64,000 nucleotides of DNA from Branchipolynoe longqiensis (GCA_030323885.1 CM059199.1:38758590-38822589), one strand, 5' to 3'. Positions 9,903 through 21,743 are shown, numbered from the stretch's first letter. Notes: generated by a model not told the origin, from the letters alone. Program-made: numbers and translations.

Positions 9903-10451
9903 TGTCGTGGGGTGATGAAAATGGGAAATATTGCACCAAGAGCAGGACTCGAACACACATCTCTTTGTATTCCAGACTAGTGTGCTAACCATTACATCAC
10001 CTAGGGTCCCTGCTATCATCGTAATACCCAGGAGCAGGACTCGAACCCCCATCTATTTGCATCCGGGGCTAGTGTGCTAACCATTACACTCTATGCGGTT
10101 CCCTGCCTGACAGGTCAGTGCAGACCACTACACTCGTCCCCCTGGAATTGAAAGTCTTTTAATGCTTACAATTACATACAGGCAATGCACTTACATATCT
10201 CCATACACAGGGTAGGTTCAATAACTATATAGTCTGTAGCTCGTACAGGATCCTGGTCATGGAACCAGTGTTGTGGGGGGTGATGAAAATGGGAAATATT
10301 GTGCATAGAGCGGGACTCAAACCCACATCTCTTTGCATTCCGGGCCAGTGTGCTAACCATTACACCACCTAGGCTCCCTGACATCACCATACTATCGACA
10401 CCTATCTGTCTATGCGGCTCCTAGACTGACCGGTCAGTGCAGAACACTACA
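9903..10451 (-). mobile_element. Second complete TRIM with tRNA-like LTRs
   Basis: The LTR pair is 9903-10132 and 10269-10451, with a 136-bp internal region between. The internal sequence is clearly homologous to that of the 6271 copy, including the polypurine tract (complement of CTCGTCCCCCTGG, 10133-10145) and the CATACACAGGGTAGGTTCAA block. Flanks are ATAT on both sides, a 4-bp target duplication. The left LTR is about 48 bp longer because part of the tRNA-like region is repeated (two GGACTCGAAC box B complements, near 9945 and 10038). It is more diverged than the 6271 copy, hence older. Confidence 0.8.
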
Positions 10452-11287
10452 ATATCATATCTGGCCTAGGGACAAAACAGGGATCCTGTCTTTGTGTTGT
10501 TTTGGTAACTATGTTATTCGTCTGAATACATATTTTGTCAGCCCCGAGGCACTGGTCTTCCAGCCGTTGGAGAGATCACATTTGTTTTCTTCGTGGTGAT
10601 GCTGTTAGTACCACCCGTTCTCTCAGTCTTCAGAGCATGTCGCGGGTAGATTACTGTATGTCTATGTCTGGGACGGATGTAGAAGGGCCAAGAAGCCAGT
10701 CACTTTATGAATAAACCATGATGCTTCCCTCAAATATTTAAAGGCGATAATGGGGGGGGGGGGGTGGCAGTGTAGACGGGTGTGTGATATATGATTCATT
10801 GGCACCCTTCTCAGAGGTCTGCATATCAATTGCTTTAGTGACCGTAAATTACCTCTCTGCATAATCAATGCATGATCTCTTAACCATTAATATGTTGGGG
10901 CGGGGGGGGGGGGTATCATTTGGGTAAGTGACTCTTTAAACGTAATCCCCTGATGGCATTTTCAATCCTCTCCAGGGTAGTTGATAGTCCAATTTATATT
11001 ATGTCTACGTATAATGCAGAGCATTAAGTGGGTATCACTGGAATGCATCTATTGCATGTGGTTCTAGAATGGTCTGTTGGTGCTGTTGGAACAGCTTGGT
11101 GGACAGGTGGAGTGCAGTAAGGTATGTGTAGTCTGTGAGTGGTCTGCAGGAAGTCACCTGACCACCACCGGCTGGTTACTTGGCCGTACACGACTAGTAT
11201 GTACTGGTTCAGGTAAGAAGAACACATACATTCTATCTTTCCTTTCCATAGTTTATTATTGAAAGCAGTCAGATATTAAATAATATC
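10452..11287. other. No recognised gene
   Basis: Contains poly-G tracts at 10751-10762 and 10900-10914. No repeat family or exon recognised. Short open frames only. Confidence 0.4.
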
Positions 11288-11610
11288 AGTTCGTTGGGTT
11301 TTACATCCGGTCAACATGTAAGGTCATAAGAGGGAGAATACCGATTTGTGACCGTACACATATAGTCACCATAGTAAAAGCCTAATAAGATAATCAAACT
11401 ATTGGGTCCATGACCAGATTTCCCACTCAGTCACAGTATCGTAGCACTGAGGTAACCAGTCCTTGCCCTATCCCAGCAATGCCTTGCACCATACTAGGTA
11501 GCGGTATGTATCAATGTTGTAAGTCGCTGGCCCTGACTCGGGACATGTTTTTGAATTTGTGACCTTCTACACAAGAAGCTTGTGCTCTTACCAATTTGGC
11601 CACCGTGTCA
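11288..11610 (-). mobile_element. SINE with family B head, degraded
   Basis: A reverse copy with tail, ATTTCCCACTCAGTCACAG core and an AATTTGGCCACCGTGTC head complement. It has many substitutions. Confidence 0.75.
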
Positions 11611-11816
11611 CAGGGCCACCACCATCAGCAATATATTCTTCTCCTATCAACTAATTAGGTATATAGTATATAATATGGAGCATGTGAGGCAGTGCGTGCG
11701 ATGCATCTTATTACATGGTGTCAACGGTGAAATTGATATGTTTGCTTAGCATAACAATTGTAGTCCTTAGCCAGATACATGAATCTCATTACCATATGGT
11801 GGACCGGGCGTGGTTG

Positions 11817-12079
11817 CAGAAACTGTACCATATATACCAATCCGCCTATCCACGACCAGTTGAATAGGAAACAGAAACTGTACCATATATACCACTCCAC
11901 CTATCCACGACTAGTTGAATAGCAAACAGAAACTGTACCATATATACCAATCCGCCTATCCACGACCAGTTGAATAGGAAACAGAAACTGTACCATATAT
12001 ACCACTCCACCTATCCACGACTAGTTGAATAGGAAACAGAAACTGTACCATATATACCAATCCGCCTATCCACTATATA
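11817..12079 (+). repeat. 55-bp minisatellite in A-B dimers
   Basis: CAGAAACTGTACC starts at 11817, 11872, 11927, 11982 and 12037, giving a period of 55 and about 4.8 copies. Units alternate between a type with CCAATCCGCC and CGACCAG and a type with CCACTCCACC and CGACTAG, so the true repeat is a 110-bp dimer. Confidence 0.9.
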
Positions 12080-12439
12080 CCTGGTCAATTAATAAATGAC
12101 CGGAAATCTAATCATAATACAATTCCAGGTAATGGTAAAACAGGTTTCCAAGGGTAGAACGGTAGAAACTATGGCAACGGAATTTGCTAAATTCCTGCTG
12201 ACTCTCAACAGTTGTTCCGATTCCCTTGACAACTACTCATTATTAAATCTTTGAGGATAACTTTTTTTTCCCCATAACTTAATTTTCCATTTTTAACTTG
12301 AAAAGTATTTTACTGTTGATTTTATTTATCATATACCACTTGCGATTTTACCAGAGTTGTATGATTTTTTGGCATACTTCCGGTGCTCTATTTTACCTGT
12401 TTTAAATGTAATGGTTACTCAAATATGACCCCCAATACC
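12080..12439. other. No recognised feature
   Basis: AT-rich sequence without a recognised gene or repeat. Confidence 0.4.
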
Positions 12440-12486
12440 CGATGTTTATTGTTGGTGTGCTAGGGATCGTTAAACAAACAACCAAC
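12440..12486 (+). mobile_element. V-type SINE 3' tail fragment
   Basis: GGTGTGCTAGGGATCGTTAA followed by ACAAACAACC matches the tail of the SINE at 41672-41998 (GTGCTCTAGAGGCATCGTTA). Confidence 0.45.
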
Positions 12487-12659
12487 CAAAAATGCTGACC
12501 CTCATTTTAAATTATGGTAGATTAAATCGCAGATCTTTTACTGCTGGATCAACATCGAGATCTGGAAATTTTGATTATAATGAAGTTCTAATTCTAATCC
12601 TCTCATGACATCATTAGGTCGGGGTTCCTGATGCTATTTTAGTTAATAAACATAATAAT

Positions 12660-12975
12660 CTAGTAGTCCAGACATGAGTACCACTACAAGATGGTGGCAG
12701 TAAGGACTGTTCCGGCCCTGTCACAGTTTACAGTGATAGGTGGTGGGCCGCCGGGCACTGCTGTGGCGAGCATAACCTCCCCCACGAGGAAGTTGACGTG
12801 GGATCCGGCAGTGCAGAGGCAGGTCAATTGATCGGGGATGCCACAGTTAGCGGAGAATAAAGATGACTGTGAAGCAAACATATTCATTCTCCTGCTTGCT
12901 TGGGGCATCTACCACATGAGGGTCAAGTTCCAGGCAGCCAACAAAGGGGCCCCATCACACTGGTGCCGTTACCAG
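12660..12975 (-). repeat. Diverged copy of a module from the 17-27 kb array
   Basis: Read in reverse it matches 18900-19225, 22720-23060 and 26670-27010. Shared landmarks are GTGATGGGGCCCCTTT, CTTGACCCTCATG, CAAGCAAGCAGGAGAA, CATCAACTTCCTCG-like and GTCTGGACTACTA blocks. A 75-residue open frame (12684-12908) is a by-product. The copy shows that the array component also exists as a dispersed repeat in inverted orientation. Confidence 0.65.
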
Positions 12976-13012
12976 GTCTCACCTTACTGCGCAAGGAGGT
13001 GAGTGTGGGCAA

Positions 13013-13597
13013 TTGCCCAGCAAAATCCGTAATGGTGTCCTCTTCATATTAGGTATGGAGGGGATTGCGTCCCGTCTATGCAGTGGGCGTCTCAGTCACC
13101 TGGAGGGAATCGGTCGTGCGGAGGCGGACACTATAGCAGACGGTGCATATGCTTCCCTGGTTGCTGAACCGCGTCATGTCCTCCCATTGCCTGTGCTAGA
13201 TAATGTCGGTATTAATGTTCAGTCCAGCACAGGTGCAGGTGTTATAGGTGAATGGAGGCTGTCGACAACCGCGCCGGGGCATGTGGGATCGCCCCCACAC
13301 CCCTCGACACCTCATGTCACGCAAGGGAACGTGTTAAGTGGTGACACTCAAGGTGGTTATTGGGCGCAATTAGAGTGAGTGGGCACAGTGCCCCCGCTTG
13401 ACCTTTCCCAGGCATCGATAGCAGGGGAGGGGTCAGGCGTGGCGCCATGTCTAATGGTGAAACTGCAGTTAAGCAATTAGGGGTGCTTGGGTCGGTGCAT
13501 AACACTCTTTCTGTTAACGTAATTACTGGGGAGGGCATTGCAGTGGTTAAATCTAGTGTTGTTGTCACTCCCTCAGCTATTCATTCTCGTCATGTGG
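13013..13597 (+). other. Unrecognised sequence with weak coding look
   Basis: An open frame covers 13013-13378 but begins with TTG rather than ATG, and an opposing frame covers 13317-13568. Composition is balanced and non-repetitive. Neither translation belongs to a family I recognise. It could be a remnant of a larger mobile element that also includes the flanking 12.7 and 13.7 kb modules. No function is proposed. Confidence 0.3.
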
Positions 13598-13680
13598 GTA
13601 CCAGTGAGTGGGATATCGGGTCATGGTGCCTGTGGCCTGATCTCCCAGTGGAGCAATACTATATAATCGACAAAAATGGT
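13598..13680 (+). mobile_element. SINE core fragment (family A)
   Basis: GTGAGTGGGATATCGGGTCA followed by TGGTGCC and CTCCCAGTGGAGCA match the SINE core only. Confidence 0.6.
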
Positions 13681-13709
13681 AACCTTGGAGAGATTTAAAG
13701 CGAATATAA

Positions 13710-14138
13710 GCAAAGGAGGCCAAGGAGGTGAAGCCAAGGAGGCCCCAGGCCGCCTCCGTGACCGCAAAACATCAGGAGGAGCTGATGGCTCAGATGCAGG
13801 ACACCATTGAGGCCATGGAGGAGAGGTGGAAGCATGTGGAGCAACAAGTCCTGCGGCAGGAGAAGGCGCTCGCGGAGGCTGTGGTGGCGGGCACATTCGC
13901 CCCTGCCGCCCCTCCCGCTGACACTGGCGGGCCCCCACCGTCCCGGAAGCATGCCGCCTCCTCCCCGGCCCTGGGAAGTGGGGCCCGCCCGCGCGCCCAG
14001 ACGCCCTCCCCTTGCTCCCCGGCTTACCTCCAGGGCCACATGGATGGCGAAATCCCCGAGGCGGCCGTTTCCTGGGCCCCCCCCCCCCCTCGCCACTGTG
14101 CCCCCGGCCGGAGAGACAAACCGCCAAGTGGAAAGTAA
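13710..14138 (+). CDS. Coiled-coil, Pro-rich open frame, possibly gag-like (unrecognised)
   Basis: I do not recognise this protein. An open frame runs from just after an in-frame TAA at 13707 to a stop at 14136-14138. There is no ATG at its beginning; the first in-frame ATG is near 13784, so a spliced or truncated 5' part is likely. The first 60 residues after the Lys/Arg-rich start look like an amphipathic coiled coil (EELMAQMQDTIEAMEERWKH, then VEQQVLRQEKALAEAVV). The rest is Pro/Ala/Ser/Gly-rich and probably disordered. The segment is GC-rich, unlike the AT-rich flanks, and is followed by repeated 24-bp units. A coiled coil plus disordered tail would fit a retroelement gag or ORF1, but no zinc knuckle or polymerase is visible. 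Treat as tentative. Confidence 0.35.
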   Translation, partial: AKEAKEVKPRRPQAASVTAKHQEELMAQMQDTIEAMEERWKHVEQQVLRQEKALAEAVVAGTFAPAAPPADTGGPPPSRKHAASSPALGSGARPRAQTPSPCSPAYLQGHMDGEIPEAAVSWAPPPPRHCAPGRRDKPPSGK

Positions 14139-14149
14139 GAACATGTTTA

Positions 14150-14235
14150 AACTGGCAAAGGGAGGACATTTTGATCCGCCAAAGGCAGGACATTTTGATC
14201 TGCCAAAGAAAGGACATTTTGATATGCCAACCTAT
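14150..14235 (+). repeat. 24-bp tandem repeat, three copies
   Basis: Units resemble AAAGGCAGGACATTTTGATC followed by TGCC. Read in frame they give an eight-residue motif K-x-G-H-F-D-x-P. A related array lies at 15350-15445 (AAAGGATCGACATTTTGATC). Confidence 0.8.
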
Positions 14236-14639
14236 ATAGACAGGCAGATGGGTTGTTGTTTTAACGGTGTACTCAATGATCGCCACTGAATGTGGGTGTG
14301 GGATTACTGAGCCTGTGTGGTATATTTATCTGTCACTACCTGTTGTTCATATGAGTCTGAGATTTATGGTTTCCTATAATTATAATATAACCAATTCCTA
14401 TTGTTTTCCATTATTATTTCTTTTGTAATTGCTTCCGTCTTCCATGTATCAGACAATGGAATGGCGTGGTATAGCTATATCATTATTATGCATCACTGAA
14501 ATACATTTTCCATTTTTATTACAAAGTGTTCTTCACAATATTCACACATACATTAGTCACATCGGTTTATTTCATTATTTTTATTTAGAAAGTATGCATG
14601 AGTAGGCGCAATGGCACATATGTAAGACACATATCCAAC

Positions 14640-15640
14640 ACTACTTATTATAAACGGTGTTGAAGCCAAGTGGGCGGCGTGATGAGTTGTGGACAGGTGA
14701 ACTGCAGAGGCGCTGGTACCAGTCAGTGATGGCTACAAATCAGGAGCTGATCAATCCGTCATGGTATCAACTGGATCAGTTGTTGAGGGAAGCCTAGAGC
14801 CGGAACCAGTGGAGGCCGTTTATGGTGCTGCCAAGTGGAAAGCAATAAACCTTTTAATCCGGCAAAGGAATTACATTTTGATAAAGGAATGCATTGGTGT
14901 CAGTCAGTGATGGTGATCAATTAGGAGCTGATCTGAGACAATGTTTAATGACATTTTGATGAGACAAAGGAATGTCAATTTTATCTGGCAAAGGAATGAC
15001 ATTCTGTTTATTTGTTATTTATGTGACTATTTTGTTTATTTATTATTCTGAAAGTATAAAGAATTAGGCGCAATGGGACAAGTAAGACACGGGTCCAAAC
15101 CTACTTATTATAAATGGTGTATAAGCCAGGTGGGTGGCGTGATGAAAGTCCATGTAGGTCAACAGGTAGGCAGGGAGTGAATGGTGATCGCTGTGGACAG
15201 GTGAACTGCAGAGGTATTGGTACCAGTCAGTGATGGCGACTGATCAGGAGCTGATCTGTTGTGACATCAGTCGGACCAGATGGTGAGGGAAGCCCAGAGC
15301 AGGAATCAGTGGCGGCCGCGAATGATGCTGCCGAGTGGAAAGTAAGAACATGTTTAAACTGGCAAAGGAAGGAAATGTTGATCTGCCAAAGGATCGACAT
15401 TTTGATCTGGTGAAGGATTGACATTTTGATCTGGCAAAGGAATCCATGTTCATCACTGGCTAGCCAGGGTGTGAATGGTGATGGCTGTGGACAGGTGAAC
15501 TGCAGTTGCGCTGGTGTCAGTCAGTGATGCCAACCAATCAGGAGCTGATCTGTCATGCATCAGCCGGACCAGATGGTGGTGCTGCCAAATGGAAAGTGAG
15601 ACACTGTTTAATACAGGCCAAATCATAAGCACACAAAAAG
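14640..15640 (+). repeat. Diverged long repeats (units of about 250-450 bp, three copies)
   Basis: Three copies of a segment with GGACAGGTGAACTGCAG, GGTACCAGTCAGTGATGGC, CAGGAGCTGATC and GCTGCCAAGTGGAAAG start near 14690, 15190 and 15490. The GTGGAAAGTAAGAACATGTT joint also occurs at the end of the 13.7-14.1 kb open frame, so that frame belongs to the same repeat. 14290-14640 holds only AT-rich unrecognised sequence. Confidence 0.7.
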
Positions 15641-15885
15641 AAGTGATGTGTCCTATCTAGCCTCACTCAATTTGTGGGAAATTTGTCATTAAAGATTAAC
15701 TGATGCTGAATAATATCTGGCACGAAACATCCCTGTGTACTTTTGCTAGTGTCTTAGCTGCATATAGATCCGAGATTATCATGATCTATTTGCATGTAGT
15801 ACCCAGTACGAACAACTGCACTAGCGGCGGGTACCGCCTGCAAGAGAAAGAAAAATGGCAGTTAGAGGCAGACTAATGGGTGGCT
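15641..15885 (+). repeat. Element end shared with 28140-28470
   Basis: CACACAAAAAG, TCCTATCTAGCCTC, TTAGCTGCATATAGATC, CAACTGCACTAGCGG and AAAATGGCAGTTAGAGGCAG recur in the same order at 28270-28470, marking two copies of one larger repeat. Confidence 0.75.
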
Positions 15886-15889
15886 TGAA

Positions 15890-16125
15890 TGTCTTCATCC
15901 CACCCCTCACACCAAGCCCCACCCAGCTCACCAGCCCGTCAATCATGGACAATCGGTTGTCCTCATCCCACCGCACCTCATCTTATCCCAGTCATGCGGA
16001 GAGCCATGTAAGGTGGACAAGGATCAATTTGGTAACTCATCGATGCGACTCAGCCGGGAATCGAACCCATGACCTTCAGCACGAGAAGGCTGTACTCACT
16101 ACCGATTCGGCCATTCCACCAGATG
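15890..16125 (-). mobile_element. tRNA-headed SINE of another family
   Basis: The minus strand has a tRNA-like head from 16122 (GGTGGAATGGCCGAATCGGT box A region; box B GGGTTCGATTCCC). The body differs from family A and is rich in CCTCATCCCACC. Confidence 0.6.
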
Positions 16126-16990
16126 ACAATGCCTGCAGTTTGCACACATTCTGGTCATGTGATATCAACTGTGACAAATCTATCCAAGGATTAATGACAC
16201 CCCCCCCACACCCCCATTCACAAATCTGACCCATTATGCAAAGGTAGTGTTAATACCATGTTAGTGAGTGAGTTGCAGGTTAGTCAGTGTGGAGAATGTA
16301 GCGAGTAGAGAATGTAGAGGGAAGAGAGTGCGTTCCCAGTTAAGAGTGCAAAAATGAGCCAGATTGCAATTTAATTTACCATCTAAGGGAACTGCCCACC
16401 ATCATAGTTGATGTCACAAAGAATGTCAGCTAACACAGTCCATGTGCAGGTCTCCTCATCCTCCCCCCCTCCCCCCTCCCCCATCCAACCATTGCTACAG
16501 CAACAGAGGACTATGTAACTCTAATCAAAGGATAACAACAAATCTACAAAAGTGGCAAGGAAAAAGAAGTGGAGACATACCTTGAATGTGTTTGTAACCT
16601 ACATAAATACTATGCAAATAGGATTTTGAGTTTGTCACTATTGAGATAAATCTATTAGATTGATTGATTGATTTTTGATTATATAGATCCATCTTACTTT
16701 AGTTTGAAGTAACACAGTTTAGATTGTCTAAGTGCTCGGACTATGCAGCTTTCATCAACGATTTTTTTCAAATAGACAAAAATGACTCGGAAAAGAAAGT
16801 AAGTGAACTTGAAACATACCTTGAAACATACATTTCTAACATATGTAAATACCACCCAATACCATTCTCTGGGGTCAGCGTCCATCGTCGCTGTGCAGCC
16901 TGGGAAGAGTGAAACAATACCAATGTAGAACCTTCTGATATACAGGTAGTATTCTCAACAGGTTAATTCAGAAAGAAACTAGCAACCTCA
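16126..16990. other. No recognised gene
   Basis: Contains a C-rich tract at 16462-16485 and AT-rich unique sequence. 16724-16912 is open on the plus strand but has no recognisable domain. Confidence 0.35.
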
Positions 16991-18367
16991 CCTCAATGAT
17001 TACCGTCACCTACTATGAATTTCAGGTAACTTTGGCAGCAGTAAATGTTTACCTAGTGCATTGGGATATGTAGGATAACAATCTAACCCAGTGTTGACAA
17101 TATTTGATAATTTCATCGGGCTATGTACTTTAGAATTGATTAGAAATCAATTTAAGGAGTGGTTGGTTGATTGGTTTTGGACTATGATATGCAATCAATT
17201 TGGTTGGTTGTTATTAAGGTGAAAATGGCGTATTTAAGGTGAGGGTGGGTGGTTGTTGGAATTTTACATCCTGGCAACATCCAAGTTCATATCAGGACAC
17301 TCATGATACTTAATAGTGCTGTTTCAATACATACTCCTAGGTCCAGTTCCTTTATGGTCCGCCAGGTGGCAGCCAGCTCATTGCATCCTCGCTGTCCCAT
17401 GTCCCTACGTCATGTCACCATTTCAGGAAATGCAAAACAAAGCGGTGCAAGATTACCGAACAAGGAATAAGATGTAGGTGGACAGGAAACTAAGGTATAG
17501 CGAAGAGCAAAAGACCTTCCTAGCAAGAAAGTGAATTAAAGCATGGCAAATAAGTAAGTACATTTGTCCACTTCGCAACCAGGCCTGTTAATGAATTGGA
17601 AAGTTAGTGAGATGCACCCAACACATACCAGAGGCTAATAAAGCAATTTCTTTCTAGGAATCAACCCCCAAAAATAGCAACAGCAATGCATTATATAAAT
17701 ATATATATACAAACATGTATATGAATTGCTACTGTTATTTATTTAGATCTATGTATATATATAGACTAAATAATATATACATAGATTAATATACTACAAA
17801 TAAAGAGAAATTAACTATTTAAATACTAAATGTAAAGGGCATGTAACAACTTGCCTGCGTCATCGCCGTCCTTCCCTGCAAATGAGAAAAGCATAGAATT
17901 AACTGCATAATAGCAAGGTGGTATATCGGGGCAGAGGGTACAGGAGGGAATCACCAATGTGGGCTAGAATCAGGTCCAACACTGCTTATTAAGTGTAACA
18001 TGTTTGAATGCGGTGTGGAAATTTAGCCCCCCTTCCACTCCCTTATCATCACTCCTGATTATTACATCTGTTAAGCAGCTTAAATCGCTATGCATACATA
18101 AGTCCCAATGCTTACCGTCCGTCGGCCGGCCGCTCGGCGTCACCATCCCACCACCGCCTTTCCACCACCACCGCCCACCCATTACCGGCAACTGTTTGGC
18201 AGCCCTGCATCAAACAGATAATGCACATTCTTTACAAACCGTGATGATTACAGAATGCAGTCTGGAAACTTAGCCGCTTCCACTCCCTTATCATCACTCC
18301 TGATTATTACAGGCGATAATGGACTTAAATCACTATCAATACACATCTCACAAGGCTTACCTTCCGG

Positions 18368-18735
18368 GGTCCCTCGGTGCCGTCCCTCGGTGCCGTCCCT
18401 CGGTGCCGTCCCTCGGTGCCGTCCCTCGGTGCCGTCCCTCGGTGCCGTCCCTCGGTGCCGTCCCTCGGTGCCGTCCCTCGGTGCCGTCCCTCGGTGCCGT
18501 CCCTCGGTGCCGTCCCTCGGTGCCGTCCCTCGGTGCCGTCCCTCGGTGCCGTCCCTCGGTGCCGTCCCTCGGTGCCGTCCCTCGGTGCCGTCCCTCAGTG
18601 CCGTCCTCGGTGCCGTCCCTCGGTGCCGTCCCTCGGTGCCGTCCCTCGGTGCCGTCCCTCGGTGCCGTCCCTCGGTGCTGTCCCTCGGCGGCGTCCCTCT
18701 GTGGCGTCCCTCGGCGGTGTCCCACGGTGGGGGAC
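18368..18735 (+). repeat. 13-bp VNTR, CTCGGTGCCGTCC type
   Basis: About 26 nearly perfect copies, ending in CGGCGGCGTCCCT-type variants. The period is not a multiple of 3, so every frame gives a 13-residue peptide repeat; the long open frames here are not evidence of coding. Confidence 0.95.
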
Positions 18736-18919
18736 AGCCCACCATCTCGCCATCCAATGCCATCAACTCCTGGGCAGCCCTGCATCAAACAGATAATGCA
18801 AATTATGTACAAATCGTGGCAGAGGGCACAGCAGGGAATCTACAATGTGGGCCTAGAATTAGGCATGTCTAGGCTTATCAGCATAATACTGTGATGGAGC
18901 CCCTTTATTGGCCACCCGG

Positions 18920-19225
18920 AATTTGACTCTCATGCATTAGACCCCCCCCCCTCCTAAGCAAGCAGGAGAACGAGTACGCTTGCTTCTTAAATGCCTATAT
19001 TTGTTCTCTGCTCACTGCAGCATCCACAATCAAGTGACCCGCCTTTGTCCTGACAGGTCCCAAATCAACTTCCTCGAGGGGAGGGGGAGGGGGGAGGTTA
19101 TGCTAGCAGCTCACAGATGCCCGGCAGCTCCCATACAACAACCTAACACAGTAAACTGCAACGGTGACGGAGCCGTCCTTGTTGCCACTGTATGGTGGTG
19201 CAGCTAATGTCTGGACTACTAAAAT
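18920..19225 (+). repeat. Array module with poly-C tract
   Basis: GACCCCCCCCCTCCTAAGCA, then the CTCACTGCAGCATCCACA, GACAGGTCCCA and AACTGCAACGGTGACGGAGC blocks. Homologous copies are at 22740-23055 and 26690-27010. An open frame (18980-19207) is conserved among copies only because the DNA is. Confidence 0.7.
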
Positions 19226-19711
19226 AACATGCTTGAATGCCATCTCGAAAATTGCAGGAGCTTGCACCCTTCCACCCCCTTATCACTACTCCTGATTATT
19301 ACATCTGATAAGCGGCTTAAATCGCTATGCATACAGAAGTCCCAATGCTTACCTTCTGGCGTCCGCTCGCCATTGCCCGCAGGGCACCGCCTTCCCACCA
19401 CCACCACCACCGCCCATCCATCACCGGCAACTGTGTGGCAGCCCTGTGTCAATCAGATAATGCACATTTACAAACCAGGCCTGTTAATAAATTGGAAAGT
19501 TAGCGAGATGCACCCAACACATACCAGAGGCTAATAAAGCAATTTCTTTCTAAGAATACAAAAATAGCAACAGCAATGCATTATATAAAGATATATACAG
19601 ACATATACGAAAATATATATGAATTCCTACTTGCATACTTGCCTACTTATAGTGTGTATATATACACACACAATAAATCACTATCCATACACAAGTCACA
19701 GGGCTTGCCTT

Positions 19712-19975
19712 CCGGCGTCCCTCGGTGGCGTCCCTCGGTGGCGTCCCTCGGCGGCGTCCCTCGGCGGCGTCCCTCGGCGGCGTCCCTCGGCGGCGTCCCT
19801 CGGCGGCGGCCCTCGGCGGCGTCCCTCGGCGGCGTCCCTCGGCGGCGTCCCTCGGTGGCGTCCCTCGGTGGCGTCCCTCGGTGGCGTCCCTCGGCGGCGT
19901 CCCTCGGCGGCGTCCCTCGGCGGCGTCCCTCGGTGGCGTCCCTCGGGGGCGTCCAACGTTGGCGTCCCACAGCGG
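19712..19975 (+). repeat. 13-bp VNTR, CTCGGCGGCGTCC type
   Basis: About 20 copies at the position homologous to the 18.4-kb VNTR but with a different dominant unit (GGCGGC or GGTGGC in place of GGTGCC). Confidence 0.95.
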
Positions 19976-20699
19976 GGACAGCCCACGATCTCGCCATCAA
20001 ATCCCCATCAACTGTTGGGCAGCCCTGCATCAAACAGATAATGCAAATTATTTGCAAATTGGGGCAGAGGGCACTCCAGGGAATCTACAATGTGGGCCTA
20101 TAATCAGGCATGTCTAGGGCTAGCAGCGTAATAATGTGATGGAGCCCCTTTATTGGCCGTGCGGTACTTGACCCTCATGCGGTATAACCCCCCCCCCCCC
20201 CCCCCAAGCAAGAAGGAGAACGAGTACGCTTGCTTCTTAAATGTCTTCATTTGTTCCCATTTCAGGAAATGCAAAACAAAGCGGTGCGGGATTACCGAAC
20301 AAGGAATAAGATATAGTCTATATATACCGTTTCCTGTCCACCTATAAATAATATATGCATAGATTAATATACTATAAATAAAGAGAAATTAACTATCTAA
20401 ATACTAAATGTAAAGGGCCTGTAACAACTTGCCTGGGTCATCGCCGTCCTTCCCTGCAAATGAGAAAAGCATAGAATTAACTGATGCAGATCCAATAGCA
20501 AGGTGGTAAATCGTGGCAGAGGGTACAGGAGGGAATCAACAATGTGGGCTAGAATCAGGTCCAACTCTGCTTATTAAGTGGAACATGTTTGAATGCGGTC
20601 TGGAAACTTAGCCCCCTTCCACTCCCTTATCATCACTCCTGATTATTACATCTGATAAGCAGCTTAAATCGCTATGCATACAGAAGTCCCAATGCTTAC

Positions 20700-20784
20700 C
20701 TTCCGCCGTCTGCTCGGTGTCGCCCGCCCACCCCCGCCCTCCGACCACCACCGCCCACCCATTACCGGCAACTGTTTGGCAGCC
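20700..20784 (-). other. Exon-like module with conserved splice-like borders
   Basis: On the minus strand this 85-nt block is preceded by TCTGTTTGATGCAG and followed by GTAAGCATTGGG, matching an acceptor and a donor. The same 85-nt length and borders recur at 22010-22094, 24563-24647 and 26068-26152; the block at 18116-18204 is 89 nt. In VNTR modules the 13-bp array sits between the same two borders. Reading frames are open but the encoded Gly/Trp/Val-rich peptide is unrecognised. This could be a tandemly duplicated exon or just a conserved repeat. Confidence 0.4.
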
Positions 20785-21743
20785 CTGCATCAAACAGATA
20801 ATGCACATTCTTTACAAACCGTGATGATTACAGAATGCTTTGATTCGGTTGGGTCTTCAAACACACAACTTAGTAACCACAAATCAGATTTAGTAAAAAC
20901 ATGTCATATCAGTCGGCTCACCTCAATGATTACCGTCACCTACTATGAATTCCAGGTAACTTTGGCAGCAGTAAATCTTTACCTAGTGCATTGGGATATG
21001 TAGGATACAAATCTAACCCAGTGTTGATAATATTTGATAATTTCATTGGGCTATGCACTTTAGAATTGATTAGAAATCAATTTAAGGTTGGTTTTGGACT
21101 ATGCAATGCAATCAATTTGGTTGGTTGTCCTAAAGGTGAGAATGGCTTATTTAAGGTGAGGGTGGGTGGGTGTTGGAGCTAAACGTCCTGGCAACATCCA
21201 AGTTCATATCAGGACACTCATGTGACTTTAATTGTGCTGTCTCAATACATACTCCTAGGTCCAGTTCCTTTACGGTCCACCAGGTGGCAGCCAGCTCCAT
21301 GCATCCTCGCTGTCCCATGTCCCTACGTCATGTCCCCATTTCAGGAAATGCAAAACAAAGTGGTGCAGGATTACCAAACAAGGAATAAGATGTAGGTGGA
21401 CAGGAAATGGTAAGGTCTAACGAAGAGCAAAAGAGCTTCCTAGCAAGAAAGTGAATTAAAGCATGGCAAATAATTAAGTACATTTGTCCACTTCACAACC
21501 AGGCCTGTTAATAAAGTGGAAAGTTAGAGAGATGCACCCAACACATACCAGAGGCTAATAAAGCAATTTCTTTCTAAGAATCACCCTCAAAAATAGCAAC
21601 AGCAATGCATTATATAAAGATATATACAGATGTATACAAACATGTATATCAATTGCTACTGTTATATAATGCAACATGTACACTACAAATAAAGAGAAAT
21701 TAACTATTTAAATACTAAATGAAAAGGGCATGTAACAACTTGC

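Noticed and set aside
18248..18872. Repetitive 13-residue-period proteins in the VNTRs
   Set aside because: A 13-bp repeat without stops yields the same peptide in every frame, so openness is not evidence of translation.
18980..19207. A conserved 75-residue protein repeated at 12.7, 19.0 and 26.8 kb
   Set aside because: Similarity follows DNA homology of the repeated module, includes poly-G length changes that shift frame, and one copy is on the opposite strand.
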